Source: Chitinophaga filiformis (GTDB taxonomy: Bacteria; Bacteroidota; Bacteroidia; Chitinophagales; Chitinophagaceae). From it: DNA of 64,000 nucleotides. Shown here in pieces: positions 44,020-53,002 of the stretch. Within the stretch, counting starts at the first letter, position 1, and the number at the start of each line of letters is the position of its first letter. A program made the translations under genes and the position numbers. Below the pieces are notes generated by a model that did not search any database, was not told the origin of the DNA, and saw nothing but the letters and a program-made list of their open reading frames with translations. Location: contig NZ_JAKIRP010000006.1 of NCBI RefSeq assembly GCF_021646545.1, positions 248,001 to 312,000 of the forward strand, given 5' to 3'.

Positions 44020-46572
44020 TCAAGGCCGATAGGTATACCTTATCGTAATACCATAAGTCCGCTGGTCGCCCAGCACACCTGCATAGTGACCGGCATTTCC
44101 AGCTGCCGGCAGCAATTGTTCATAATAATCTTTATCCAGGATATTCCTTCCCCATACAAACACCGACAAACCATTGAACGCGCGGAAACCAGCTCTCGCA
44201 TTCAGCAGGTTGTAACCATCCACATTCAGGTATTTAGATGGTGAAGAACTGGAAGAAAAAGAAGAACGGTAATACGTATCAAAAGCCACGAAGAAAGTAG
44301 CGCTTTGTCCGAGTATAACACCCGGATTGGACGACAGCTCACCACCCAGTGAACCGGCCCACTCTGAAATACCCGGCAGCTTTCCTCCTGATATATCCTT
44401 AAAGGCAGAGGAACCACCGGTTTCTTCCAGGGGTACCGGTGCATTCTTAAACGAGACATATTTGCCATCCGTATAAGCAAGCGCACCATATAAGGAGAGA
44501 TGTTTGAACCTTACATTCGCATCCAGTTCTGCGCCCAGCACCCGTACTTTTTCTGCATTGGCAAGATATCCGCGATTCACACCCACTTCTGCGGTCTGTA
44601 CCTGCGTCTGGTAATCCTTGATGTCTGTTTTATGGAACACCAGGTTCAGGGTAGAATTGCTGGTGGGTGTGGTTTTTACACCTACTTCAATATGACGCAC
44701 AGACTCTGGTTTGATCCTTGCCAGCTCAGTCATCACTTTGCCACTGCTGGTAGGCAAACCACCGAGGTTAACGCCTATCGGCTTATAGCTGGTGGAATAT
44801 GTTGCAAAAGCATTGACATGACTGGAAGCCTTATAAGACAGCGTTAGCTGACCGGAGAAGTTACTTTCATCTACATCTGCTATAAAGGTCTGATTGGTAT
44901 AAACGATATTCTTCAACGCGATCAGGTCCGGGTCATCCGTTTGCAGACCGCCATACGTGCGTCTGTCATAGTCTACTTCTTTCTTGTCGTAATTGAACCG
45001 TAAGCCGGGCAGTACGTGCAGCTTGTCGGTGATAGCCCAATCCAGCTGTCCGAATATGGCTCCGCCGAAGGTCTTCAACCTGGACCTCGTCTTAATACCA
45101 TATCCTTCAAAGAGGCCCGGTGTTTTCCATAACTCACTGGTAGAGCTCTGGGAGAAACGCCATTGGTCTTTGCCCGATTCCTCTATGTGCTCAGGATCAG
45201 TTTTGAGGTCCTGCCAGATGCCGAAAACGCCTATCACGCCACTGAGACGCGATGAGAGGTCGCCTGCATAACGCAGCTCCTGCGTCCACTGCTTATGTTT
45301 TGAAGTTGCCTGCGAAAGCGACAGCACTGATAAACCGGTAAAGTCCCTGTCGTTAGAAGGGTCCCAGTTCCAGTAACGCCAGGCGGTAGTAGACGTCAGC
45401 GTGCCACCTCCTATCTTCGCATCAACATTGAGCGATACGCCTCCCAGCTCATTGCCCGAACGCCATGGCGTATTGTGATCAACCAGGCGGTCAAAAGCAT
45501 TCAGGCTTGGCAGCTTGTAATTCAGATCTGCAATAATCTGGTTGAACTGCCTGTAGGGTGCACGTAAAGTAGGAACGACACCTGCTACTACCTGCGCATA
45601 TCCTTCAGGATGCTGTTCAGTTACATCACCGGATAGAGTGATCTTCACTCTGTCTGAAGGCACATACAACAACTGCGCCCTGCCACCCAGATTATTGAGA
45701 TCGTTAATGTACTTCTGCGTTACAACATTGTAAATAACACCGTCCCGCTGTGTACCTGAAAATGAGATCTTTGCGGCCAGTTTCTTGCTGACAGGCCCCG
45801 TTATAGAAGTTTTCGCCTGTATATATCCGAAGTTGCCATAACTCAATTCAAAATTGGCCGCCGTTTCAAAGCTGGGTGCTTTTGTGGTGATGTTAAATGC
45901 TCCTGCTGTTGTGTTCTTGCCAAACAATGTTCCCTGCGGACCTCTTAATACCTCTATCTGTTCAATGTCTATAAAATCGAGCGTAGTGGCTGCCGGACGC
46001 GCGTAATATACGCCGTCTACATAAAAGCCGACACCGGGGTCAATGCCGTCATTGGTCAGCCCGAAAGTAGAGCCCAGCCCACGGATATTCAGTGTTGTAT
46101 TCCTGGGATTGGAAGAATATAACTGTACGGTAGGTACCAGCTCTTTCAGACGATTTACATTGAATGCTCCTGCATCTTGAATTAGTCCTCCACCTATTAC
46201 AGAAATAGGGATAGGTACATTTTGCGCCGTTTCTATACGCCGCCGCGAAGTGATCACCACTTCAGAAAGACTGTTATCATTGGTGAGTGCGATGGCCAGG
46301 GGCGCCGCCGGCCACTCAGTGAGCCGGATTTCCCGTAGCTCATGACCTACAGAACTGATTACAAGGGTAAAGGGAGGCTCTCTGCGTGGAATAATACTGA
46401 ACTGACCACTGGTGTCTGCTACTGCATGGATCCTGGTGCCTTTTACTACTACAGTTGCTCCTGTAAGAGGTTCCCCCTCGTTATTCTTTACCACCCCCTC
46501 CACCGTTTTCTGGGCTGATGAGACAACAGCCCATAGCATTACCGGTATAAGAAAAAGTAATACTTTTCTCAT
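44020..46572 (-). CDS. TonB-dependent receptor (non-SusC type)
   Basis: This 850-residue protein starts at MRKVLLFLIP (the frame is open 12 codons further). A signal (VSSAQ), a CarboxypepD_reg-like domain (VEGVVKNNEGEPLTGATVV), a plug with IRGLGSTFG, GVGFYVDGVYYARP and RGPQGTLFGKNTTAGAFNI, and a barrel ending RYTYRP are seen. The GPQGTLFGKNTTAG plug motif is that of siderophore/vitamin-type receptors, not of SusC, and there is no susD. Its ligand is unknown. Confidence 0.88.
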   Translation of the reverse strand: MRKVLLFLIPVMLWAVVSSAQKTVEGVVKNNEGEPLTGATVVVKGTRIHAVADTSGQFSIIPRREPPFTLVISSVGHELREIRLTEWPAAPLAIALTNDNSLSEVVITSRRRIETAQNVPIPISVIGGGLIQDAGAFNVNRLKELVPTVQLYSSNPRNTTLNIRGLGSTFGLTNDGIDPGVGFYVDGVYYARPAATTLDFIDIEQIEVLRGPQGTLFGKNTTAGAFNITTKAPSFETAANFELSYGNFGYIQAKTSITGPVSKKLAAKISFSGTQRDGVIYNVVTQKYINDLNNLGGRAQLLYVPSDRVKITLSGDVTEQHPEGYAQVVAGVVPTLRAPYRQFNQIIADLNYKLPSLNAFDRLVDHNTPWRSGNELGGVSLNVDAKIGGGTLTSTTAWRYWNWDPSNDRDFTGLSVLSLSQATSKHKQWTQELRYAGDLSSRLSGVIGVFGIWQDLKTDPEHIEESGKDQWRFSQSSTSELWKTPGLFEGYGIKTRSRLKTFGGAIFGQLDWAITDKLHVLPGLRFNYDKKEVDYDRRTYGGLQTDDPDLIALKNIVYTNQTFIADVDESNFSGQLTLSYKASSHVNAFATYSTSYKPIGVNLGGLPTSSGKVMTELARIKPESVRHIEVGVKTTPTSNSTLNLVFHKTDIKDYQTQVQTAEVGVNRGYLANAEKVRVLGAELDANVRFKHLSLYGALAYTDGKYVSFKNAPVPLEETGGSSAFKDISGGKLPGISEWAGSLGGELSSNPGVILGQSATFFVAFDTYYRSSFSSSSSPSKYLNVDGYNLLNARAGFRAFNGLSVFVWGRNILDKDYYEQLLPAAGNAGHYAGVLGDQRTYGITIRYTYRP

Positions 46573-46889
46573 GATAAATGTATTTAACGTTATAAAAAAG
46601 ACATGCAAAGGTCAACATGCAGGAAGCTGCACGTCTGTATGCTGTTCGCGGTGGTGGTAAATTATTGCTACAGTCTACTAGAATTGTAGACAAATATATA
46701 ACTCAGTTCGCTAACATGGAAAATCTTTGGGGACTTTTTTCAAAATAAAGAAGGCGCCTCCATACGAGACGCCTTCACTGGTGCTGAATATGCTTAGATG
46801 ATGGCTATTGCCACCAAACCTTGTAATGGTTCATTTCATCGCTTGTCACCCGGTAATTATCCTGTGCGGAGACAACAGCTTATTGTATC
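46573..46889. other. Intergenic gap with a terminator hairpin
   Basis: This 317-bp gap holds the TonB-receptor promoter region and the terminator of the 82-residue-protein gene (46750-46776). No other gene is visible. Confidence 0.4.
46750..46776. terminator. Terminator hairpin with loop CTCCATACGAG
   Basis: GAAGGCG and CGCCTTC enclose a second three-base stem around CATA. It ends the minus-strand gene at 46890. Its internal segment GGCGCCTCCATAC also occurs in the hairpin at 47200. Confidence 0.65.
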
Positions 46890-47138
46890 TCAACATTCAG
46901 AGTAATCTGACGAGAACGTGCCATTCACCGCATACAACTTATCGATCCTGATCTCAGTCTGATCTTCCAGCTTTAACCATTGATGACCATCGCGTTCAAA
47001 CAGACTTTCTATAAGACCATTGGCACGGGTCACACCATTATCGTCGTAAAGAATACCTGCCTTTTGTTTCTTTTCGAACAGCTCTTTCACTATAGGGTAA
47101 AAAGTACCGCCGGTGGGGATTGTTTCTCTCTTGTCCAT
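46890..47138 (-). CDS. Conserved small hypothetical protein
   Basis: This 82-residue cytoplasmic protein has no family I recognise. It has a compact mixed composition with FYPIVKELFEKKQKAGILYDDNGV and a second half HQWLKLEDQTEIRIDKLYAVNG. It is flanked by two hairpins and is likely a single-gene unit. Confidence 0.6.
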   Translation of the reverse strand: MDKRETIPTGGTFYPIVKELFEKKQKAGILYDDNGVTRANGLIESLFERDGHQWLKLEDQTEIRIDKLYAVNGTFSSDYSEC

Positions 47139-47199
47139 GGTGAATCATTTTAGAGACACAAAGTTACTGCTTACCGTGTTCATATACAACGACAAAAGA

Positions 47200-47233
47200 C
47201 AGCGGGCGCCTCCATACAAGAATGCGCCCGCTG
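47200..47233. terminator. Terminator of the alpha/beta hydrolase
   Basis: A 10-bp stem, CAGCGGGCGC with its exact complement, closes a 14-nt loop containing CTCCATAC. The minus-strand reading continues into TCTTTTG. Confidence 0.7.
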
Positions 47234-47256
47234 CTTTCATACTTAAATCCTGTATG

Positions 47257-48252
47257 TTAAATTTTTTGTTCCTTCGCCCACTCTTCAAAAGCTTTGTAAA
47301 ACTCTTTCGGTTGTTCTATCCATGGCAGGTGTCCGGCGTCCTTTACAATCACCAGTTGCGATGTGGGGATACGCGCATGTATCCGCTTTGCTTCCGACTC
47401 AACGCCGCAGATAAAATCTCCGTCACCAACTACCACCAGTACAGGCACCTTGATGTTGTGCAGGTCATCCAGCAGATTCTTACTCCGGAAGATCTTTGAT
47501 GCATCTGTGTAAGCATATGCCTTATCGCTGACCTTCAGCTTAGGTAAGGTGTGCATTACTTTTGGATTGGTAAAATACAATGGTAATATCACCTCCAAAA
47601 ACTCGTCCATGTTGCGTTTCACGGTATCCTTACCGAAGAATGCGGCTTTCGCTTTTTCAAACTCAGGACCGTTCCTTTTTTCTGCGATGACTTTCAGCAT
47701 TTCCGCCTGCTGGAGGCTGTCATACAATGCCATAGCATCCAGTGCAATGATACCATTTACATTATTGTTGTGCAGTGAACCATAGTTCAGTACCTGGTAT
47801 CCTCCACCGGAATGTCCTGTCAGCCATACCTTTGACTGTCCCAGGTATACTCTTAGTGAATCCATGTCATTCACGAGGTCCTGATCGGTATATTTTGTCG
47901 GATCATCAGGGCCGGTAGACAGACCGCTTTTGCGGGTATCGTAATACACCATTGTAAAATGTTTCTCAAAAGGCGTCAGTGAACGCATGTAGTCCACATG
48001 CGCGCCCCATCCCGGAGATGGCGCCAGGCACACAGGCCCTTTACCAGAAACATAATAATGCAGTTTAACACCGTTTACATCGGCAAAATGCTCGCCTGCA
48101 GACAGCCTATGCTGGCTGAATGCATAAGCGCCAGAAAAAAACAATATGAACAGGCAACAAACTAACTTTCTTAAAGCAGTGGTATATCCGGTCACATTCA
48201 CACTCCATCTACGCCCTGTTGCAATGGAGTTAAGGGCAATAAAATTACTCAT
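47257..48252 (-). CDS. Exported alpha/beta hydrolase
   Basis: This 331-residue protein has a long N-terminal region and a hydrophobic signal (LVCCLFILFFSGAYAFS, about 31-47). The alpha/beta hydrolase fold shows the nucleophile elbow GHSGGG, an oxyanion-region PSPGWG, an Asp in VGDGDF and a late His in DAGHLPW. It may be a peptidase-like prolyl aminopeptidase/esterase; the substrate is unknown. The N-terminus before the signal (30 residues) is unusual and the true start may be a later non-ATG codon. Confidence 0.8.
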   Translation of the reverse strand: MSNFIALNSIATGRRWSVNVTGYTTALRKLVCCLFILFFSGAYAFSQHRLSAGEHFADVNGVKLHYYVSGKGPVCLAPSPGWGAHVDYMRSLTPFEKHFTMVYYDTRKSGLSTGPDDPTKYTDQDLVNDMDSLRVYLGQSKVWLTGHSGGGYQVLNYGSLHNNNVNGIIALDAMALYDSLQQAEMLKVIAEKRNGPEFEKAKAAFFGKDTVKRNMDEFLEVILPLYFTNPKVMHTLPKLKVSDKAYAYTDASKIFRSKNLLDDLHNIKVPVLVVVGDGDFICGVESEAKRIHARIPTSQLVIVKDAGHLPWIEQPKEFYKAFEEWAKEQKI

Positions 48253-48479
48253 CAGATAAAACTTTTATTCGGAGCGTGAAGTTACAGCGAAAGCTAAGCG
48301 CTAAGTATCCCCAAATCCGGGTACTTGTTGTACATGTTATGGGGATATAACAGAAATGGTATACGCCGTTCCGGAGTTGTTCGAGCTAGTGAATGGTTTG
48401 CAGGAAGTATCAACAATAAATGAAGACGGCGGGAATTGCTGAACGATGATAAGCCTTTATCAGTTTATCCGGATAAAAA

Positions 48480-48509
48480 GAAGGTGTATCAGACGTTTGA
48501 TACACCTTC
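48480..48509. terminator. Terminator of the metalloprotease gene
   Basis: GAAGGTGTATCA and its complement TGATACACCTTC with a 6-nt loop form a 12-bp stem past the protease gene's stop at 48532, the minus direction. Confidence 0.75.
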
Positions 48510-48531
48510 GCGTTTTCACATAGTTATGTTA

Positions 48532-49281
48532 TCAGGGGTATAAAGCCACTGCTGCCTGTTTGTCTTTTGTAGACAAAGTAGTTGCGCCGCTGCCACACTG
48601 ACCTCCGTTCATGAGAGAAGCAGCGTCAGTACCGCCTACGCCAGGAACCGGTGTAGCGCTGGACTCGCCAATGGCAGACCAGTTAGTATGTCTGAAAGAA
48701 ACGTTATGTCCCATTTCATGGCAGATGGTGCGTGCACGTTGTGCAAAGCTGTTACCTGCGATTTGTGTCTTGTTGATCCTGATGGTGCTGCCTGCTCTTC
48801 CACCGGAAGGGAAAGTACCCTGTCCGCACACACCAGACCCCAGGTTACTGTTTACAATGATTACATCATAAGCACCGGATGTAACTACTGTCCAATTGAT
48901 AGAGCAGCCGGATATGGCATTCCACTGTGCTGCAGCAGAGTTAATTTCTGACAGCATAGAGGTCATAGAGGCGTCTACCATCAGGCGGATATTAGTTACA
49001 TTGGTTGCTGACACCAGGCTTCCGGTATAATACTGTTCAGGTCTTACTTTTTCCTTAGGTACTTCCATATTCTTAGGGAAGATAATGTCTTCTTCAACAA
49101 TAAATTCATTCGCGTTTTCTACAATTTTGTCTGATGGAAATCCCAGCTCATGGATGTACGCCAGTACTTTTTTAGCGTTGTCAGATGTTGTTTGGGGTTC
49201 GCCTGCTGGTACGTCGGCCGACTTCTTACAGGCTGCAAAACAAATGATCAATAGCAATAGGGGAAAAAGCATGTTTTTCAT
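48532..49281 (-). CDS. HEIGH-type metalloprotease lipoprotein (M57-like)
   Basis: This 249-residue protein has a lipobox (ICFAACKK, Cys18) and the zinc motif HEMGHNVSFRH, fitting HExxHxxxxxH. The usual Gly two positions after the second His pair is Ser here. The region before it (AAQWNAISGCSINWTVV, GSGVCGQGTFPSGG) and the following MNGGQCGSG belong to the M57 / dual-action HEIGH family. It would be a surface or periplasmic metallopeptidase. A pro-region (about 20-95) precedes the catalytic domain. Confidence 0.78.
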   Translation of the reverse strand: MKNMLFPLLLLIICFAACKKSADVPAGEPQTTSDNAKKVLAYIHELGFPSDKIVENANEFIVEEDIIFPKNMEVPKEKVRPEQYYTGSLVSATNVTNIRLMVDASMTSMLSEINSAAAQWNAISGCSINWTVVTSGAYDVIIVNSNLGSGVCGQGTFPSGGRAGSTIRINKTQIAGNSFAQRARTICHEMGHNVSFRHTNWSAIGESSATPVPGVGGTDAASLMNGGQCGSGATTLSTKDKQAAVALYP

Positions 49282-49551
49282 GTTTCATTTGGGTTTAAAG
49301 TGAAAGATTAGGGTAAAAAATAAAGACGGTATACAATAGTGCTCTCAGTACGTTTTACGTATTACAGGATTTAAAAAGGATTTAGATTTTGGTTGACAGA
49401 TACGGGTTTTAACAATAATACAATTTTTTCTCTATCATCAAAAAACATTTAATTATCCCCCTGTGGCAGGATATCAGTGGAAATTATTACCGGCCGGTAA
49501 CGCTATACTTAAATTGTCAGCTGAAAGAAAAAAGAAAAAGGGGTAGTATGA

Positions 49552-50295
49552 TCAGATCAATACTGCACCGCCGTCAACAGTTAATATCTGTCCGGTGGCA
49601 AATTGTTGTTTCATCATATACACGAATGCCTGTGCAATATCTTCTGCTTCGCCTATACGTTTCAGCGGCAGCGCATCTCCTACTGAAGTATACAGATTGT
49701 TACGATCTTCCGCCGACATACTGTTCCACAAGTTAGTCCTGATCACACCGGGCGATACCTGGTTCACACGGATGGGCGCCAGTTCCACAGCCATGGCCCT
49801 GGTAAAGCCTTCCATAGCACCACAGATACTGGCTGCTATCCCCCACCCTGCATTAGGCCGCGGACTGGCAATACCACCAACAAGATTGATAGAACCGCCT
49901 TTGTTGATATGAGGCGCGCCGTACTTCACTGCCGCCAAAGCACCCCAGTAGCGCAGATTAAAGAAAGCATGCGCCTGTTCCAGATTAGTGTCGCTGATGT
50001 TGTTTAGAACAATGTTCTCACCGGCAGTATATACCAGGTGATCAAAGTTTCCTGCCTGTTCGAAGAGGGTTTTAATGTTCCCTTCCTCTGACAGGTCGAT
50101 GGCATAACCTTCACTACCTGCCGGTAGTCTGGTCAGTGCCTCATTGATACGCTGCTGATTACCCGATACAATGACAACCTTAGCGCCTTCTGCAGCCGCA
50201 GCGATAGCGGTTGCAAGCCCAAGTCCGGAGCTACCACCCAATACAATAACCTTCTTTCCTGTTAATGCCGTTTTGTTTGTTTGTTGACTTTCCAT
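49552..50295 (-). CDS. Divergent short-chain dehydrogenase/reductase
   Basis: This 247-residue protein has the SDR Rossmann motif (VLGGSSGLGLATA), the NNAG-equivalent YTAGEN, and the late SPGVIRT and VDGGAVLI. The catalytic Tyr-x-x-x-Lys is absent: where YSAAK is expected it reads ASIC (AASICGAMEGFTRAMAVELAPIRVN). This is a known pattern in some SDRs that may bind but poorly reduce substrates. It is divergent from a Crp/Fnr-type gene with a palindrome (50306-50319) in the 93-bp gap. Confidence 0.82.
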   Translation of the reverse strand: MESQQTNKTALTGKKVIVLGGSSGLGLATAIAAAAEGAKVVIVSGNQQRINEALTRLPAGSEGYAIDLSEEGNIKTLFEQAGNFDHLVYTAGENIVLNNISDTNLEQAHAFFNLRYWGALAAVKYGAPHINKGGSINLVGGIASPRPNAGWGIAASICGAMEGFTRAMAVELAPIRVNQVSPGVIRTNLWNSMSAEDRNNLYTSVGDALPLKRIGEAEDIAQAFVYMMKQQFATGQILTVDGGAVLI

Positions 50296-50305
50296 AATTC
50301 ATCAT

Positions 50306-50319
50306 TTTGATACATCAAA
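50306..50319. promoter_or_regulatory. Palindromic operator between SDR and Crp-like genes
   Basis: TTTGAT-AC-ATCAAA has 6-bp arms. It lies 11 bp upstream of the SDR ATG and about 70 bp from the regulator's, so it may overlap the SDR transcription start; repression of the SDR is likely. Confidence 0.55.
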
Positions 50320-50388
50320 GGTCGGAAGCACGCAACCGCCGTTATTTAACAAATGGTAAAAAACGATTTCAATCCCGATATTTGTTAT

Positions 50389-50958
50389 ATGGACAATCAG
50401 CTGCTCAATCACCTGCAACTTGGTACATTACTGTCGGCAGACGACCAGCTTGCAATACTGGATGCTTTTGAATACCGGACGTATAAAGAAGGGGCAACAT
50501 TATTTCAGTCAGCGCACATCTGCAGACAACTATTCTTTGTATGTAAGGGCATACTGCGGATACTGGCACAAAGTGAGAATGGCAATGAAGTAACACATTA
50601 CTTTATCAGTGAAAACCGTTTCTGTACGATACTTAACAGTTTCATTAACCGGGTGGTAGCACATGAAACGATCGAAGCGGCCTGCGATGCCGAAGTACTA
50701 TCCATAGACCGGGCGGCGCTGATGGATCTATATGAGAAGTATCCGGCTTTGAAGACTGCTATTGACAATTCCATCCAAAAGACGCTGCTGGAAAAGATCA
50801 ACACCCGTAATGCCTACCTGGGCTACGATTCCAGTGAGCGATACCGTTTATTCCTGGAACGCCAGCCGGATATTGCCAACAGGGTTTCACTGGGCGACAT
50901 TGCCTCTTACCTGGGCATCACGCAACAGTCACTCAGCCGTATCAGGAGGAAACAGTAG
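50389..50958 (+). CDS. Crp/Fnr-family transcriptional regulator
   Basis: This 189-residue protein starts at MDNQLLNHLQL; an upstream ATG at 50353 is possible. It has a cNMP-binding-like fold (TYKEGATLFQSAHICRQLFFVCKG) and a C-terminal HTH (VSLGDIASYLGITQQSLSRIRRK). No obvious cAMP pocket or Fe-S Cys pattern (Cys residues are not spaced for a cluster). It is divergent from the SDR gene, its likely target. Confidence 0.88.
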   Translation: MDNQLLNHLQLGTLLSADDQLAILDAFEYRTYKEGATLFQSAHICRQLFFVCKGILRILAQSENGNEVTHYFISENRFCTILNSFINRVVAHETIEAACDAEVLSIDRAALMDLYEKYPALKTAIDNSIQKTLLEKINTRNAYLGYDSSERYRLFLERQPDIANRVSLGDIASYLGITQQSLSRIRRKQ

Positions 50959-51061
50959 TTGCCCGTTGGTCCTTTGTAAGGACCCGTTCATCTAAAATGA
51001 AATGTTAATATATTCCCTTGTTCTTGCTTATATATTACTCCTGTCTTAGATTGGTCCTGAA

Positions 51062-51796
51062 ATGAATAATAAAAGCCTCTTCCTGAAAACAGCCCTGTTT
51101 GTAGTATTGGTCCTGCTTGCCGGGATAAGCAAAGCGCAGGTCCGTACTGTCTACGGAACGGTATATGAGCGTTCGGCCCGTTACGGACTGCCGGGCGTAA
51201 GTGTGATAGGCAGTTCCGGTGCGGGGGCCGTTACAGATTCCCTGGGGCGCTACAGCATCAAACTACAACTCACAGACTCTATCAGCTTTTCCTATCTGGG
51301 GAAAGCCACGATGAAGATCCCTGTAAAAGAGGCCCCTCTTAACCGGCCATTCGATATGAAGCTGCATGTGGACGTTACCACGCTGCCCACCGTGGAAGTA
51401 CAGGAGAAAAGGAAAAGTTATCAGTTAGATTCTTTAGCCAACCGGGAGGAGTACCGCAAGGTATTTGATTATTCACCGGAATACATCTCTTCAGCCGCCG
51501 GCGGGGTGGGCGTTAATCTGGATGCCCTGTTCAGCATGAGAAAGATCAAAAGAATGGAGGCCTTCAGAGAACATCTTATACAACTGGAACATGAAAAATA
51601 CGTAGACTACCGGTTCAACAAGACCCTGATACAAAAACTGACAGGTTTACAATCGCCCGCCCTGGACAGTTTCATGGTACAATACCGGCCAACATATGAA
51701 ATGCTGCAGAACTTCGAAACCGAATACGAATATTACAAATACATCCGCGACTGGGGCAACTATTACCAACAGGTATGGAAGCAGGATCATCCTTAG
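51062..51796 (+). CDS. CarboxypepD_reg-like domain protein
   Basis: This 244-residue protein has a signal peptide (SKAQ, about 28), then the carboxypeptidase-regulatory-like domain (TVYGTVYERSARYGLPGVSVIG, AVTDSLGRYSIKL, ISFSYLGKATMKIPV) and a C-terminal helical part (YRKVFDYSPEYISS, KRMEAFREHLIQLEHEKYVDYRF). Such proteins are common in Bacteroidota and stay at the outer membrane surface; the function is unknown. The domain is as in SusC N-termini but no receptor follows. Confidence 0.75.
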   Translation: MNNKSLFLKTALFVVLVLLAGISKAQVRTVYGTVYERSARYGLPGVSVIGSSGAGAVTDSLGRYSIKLQLTDSISFSYLGKATMKIPVKEAPLNRPFDMKLHVDVTTLPTVEVQEKRKSYQLDSLANREEYRKVFDYSPEYISSAAGGVGVNLDALFSMRKIKRMEAFREHLIQLEHEKYVDYRFNKTLIQKLTGLQSPALDSFMVQYRPTYEMLQNFETEYEYYKYIRDWGNYYQQVWKQDHP

Positions 51797-52127
51797 AAAG
51801 TCTTCATTATTTCTTTCTGATTTTCCCCAAACATACACGTTCGCGCACCTGACCAACTTGTCTCTTCCCTGGCAAATGGGAGAGTCGAGGGTTCGAAACC
51901 CTTCAACCACCCCAAATACGAAAGGCGACCGGGAAGTGTCCAGTTCTTAGTGCCCTTATACCCCTATCCGGAGGGACTGTTTACTAAAATCTGTATCCGC
52001 TGCAAGATGTACCTGATGAACACACTATTGGCCATAATCCGGTTATAAATTTAAGACTTGCTATATATAGTGGATTCTAACTATATTTATGTACGAATAA
52101 GGGACTAAAGAATAATTGCTACAGATT
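51797..52127. other. Intergenic gap with a tRNA-like fragment
   Basis: This 331-bp gap carries a tRNA 3'-half-like fragment (51864-51914) and the AT-rich upstream of the acyltransferase gene. No gene is visible. Confidence 0.5.
51864..51914 (+). tRNA. Degenerate or partial tRNA (3' half)
   Basis: The sequence GAGGG-TTCGAAA-CCCTT is a T-arm (51887-51903, one G-U), followed by a seven-base CAACCAC acceptor strand, a discriminator C and an encoded CCA ending at 51914. Upstream, TTCCC..GGGAG can form an anticodon-like stem with a TGGCAAAT loop, one base too long. No matching 5' acceptor strand (GTGGTTG) or D-arm lies upstream, so a functional tRNA is not supported. Confidence 0.5.
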
Positions 52128-52871
52128 ATGAAATGGCTAAAGAATCTCCTGGCCAGGTTGTATACCGTTTATGCATTGATCGTGTTTATCTGTACTATGC
52201 TGATCATGCTGCTGCCCATGTGGCTGGTATCGCTGCTACCTTCACCGCGCAACATCCGCTATTTTATGGCTTTGGGGCGGGGCTGGATGCACGTGTATAT
52301 GCCGCTGATATTTTGTCCTGTGCGCAGAAAGGGAATGGAGCATTTCAAATCTAAGGAACCCTACATTATCGTTTGCAATCATAACTCGATGATGGACATC
52401 CCCACCGTTACTTATGCGATCCCGGCCGCCAACAAAAGTCTGGGGAAAAAGGAAATGGAAAAGACACCCATCTTCGGGATCATGTATAAAGTAGGTACGG
52501 TGCTTGTAGACAGAACTGACCCGGAAAGCCGTAAAAGGAGCATACCGGAAATGAAAAAGGTATTGCAGGAGGGAGTACACATGTTATTATATCCCGAAGG
52601 CACCCGGAATAAAACAGATCAGCCCCTCAAATCCTTTTATGACGGCGCCTTTACTCTGGCCATCGAAACCGGGAAACCCATTCTCCCGGCAGTTATTTTT
52701 AATACCCGTAAAATACTACCGCCAGGCAAGGTCTTTTACGCCCTTCCTCACGCCATAGATATCCATTTTCTGCCCCCAATATACCCCAACGGAAGCACTC
52801 AGGCAGATATGGAATCATTGAAAGAAAGGGTTTTTAAAACGATGTGGGAGCATATCGAACAAAACTGGTAA
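52128..52871 (+). CDS. plsC: 1-acyl-sn-glycerol-3-phosphate acyltransferase
   Basis: This 247-residue protein starts at MKWLKNLLARL. A membrane segment (about 15-37) leads to the PlsC core: His85-x4-Asp90 in CNHNSMMD, the second motif GTVLVDRTDPES, YPEGTR (about 155) and ILPAVIFN. It acylates lysophosphatidate to phosphatidate on the inner face of the inner membrane. It precedes the lptD-like gene on the opposite strand. Confidence 0.9.
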   Translation: MKWLKNLLARLYTVYALIVFICTMLIMLLPMWLVSLLPSPRNIRYFMALGRGWMHVYMPLIFCPVRRKGMEHFKSKEPYIIVCNHNSMMDIPTVTYAIPAANKSLGKKEMEKTPIFGIMYKVGTVLVDRTDPESRKRSIPEMKKVLQEGVHMLLYPEGTRNKTDQPLKSFYDGAFTLAIETGKPILPAVIFNTRKILPPGKVFYALPHAIDIHFLPPIYPNGSTQADMESLKERVFKTMWEHIEQNW

Positions 52872-53002
52872 GAGGTCAGGTAACAGTGTCCAAGTGCGAT
52901 ACCGGGACATTATTATTAATGCCGCCATCCGCTGCGGACGATATGTTCGCAGCCGGATGTACGCCCGGGCGCTTGCAGCCCCGGGTGCCTTGAGAAATGA
53001 CG

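Noticed and set aside
51864..51914. Functional tRNA gene
   Set aside because: No 5' acceptor strand or D-arm, and the anticodon-like loop has eight bases.
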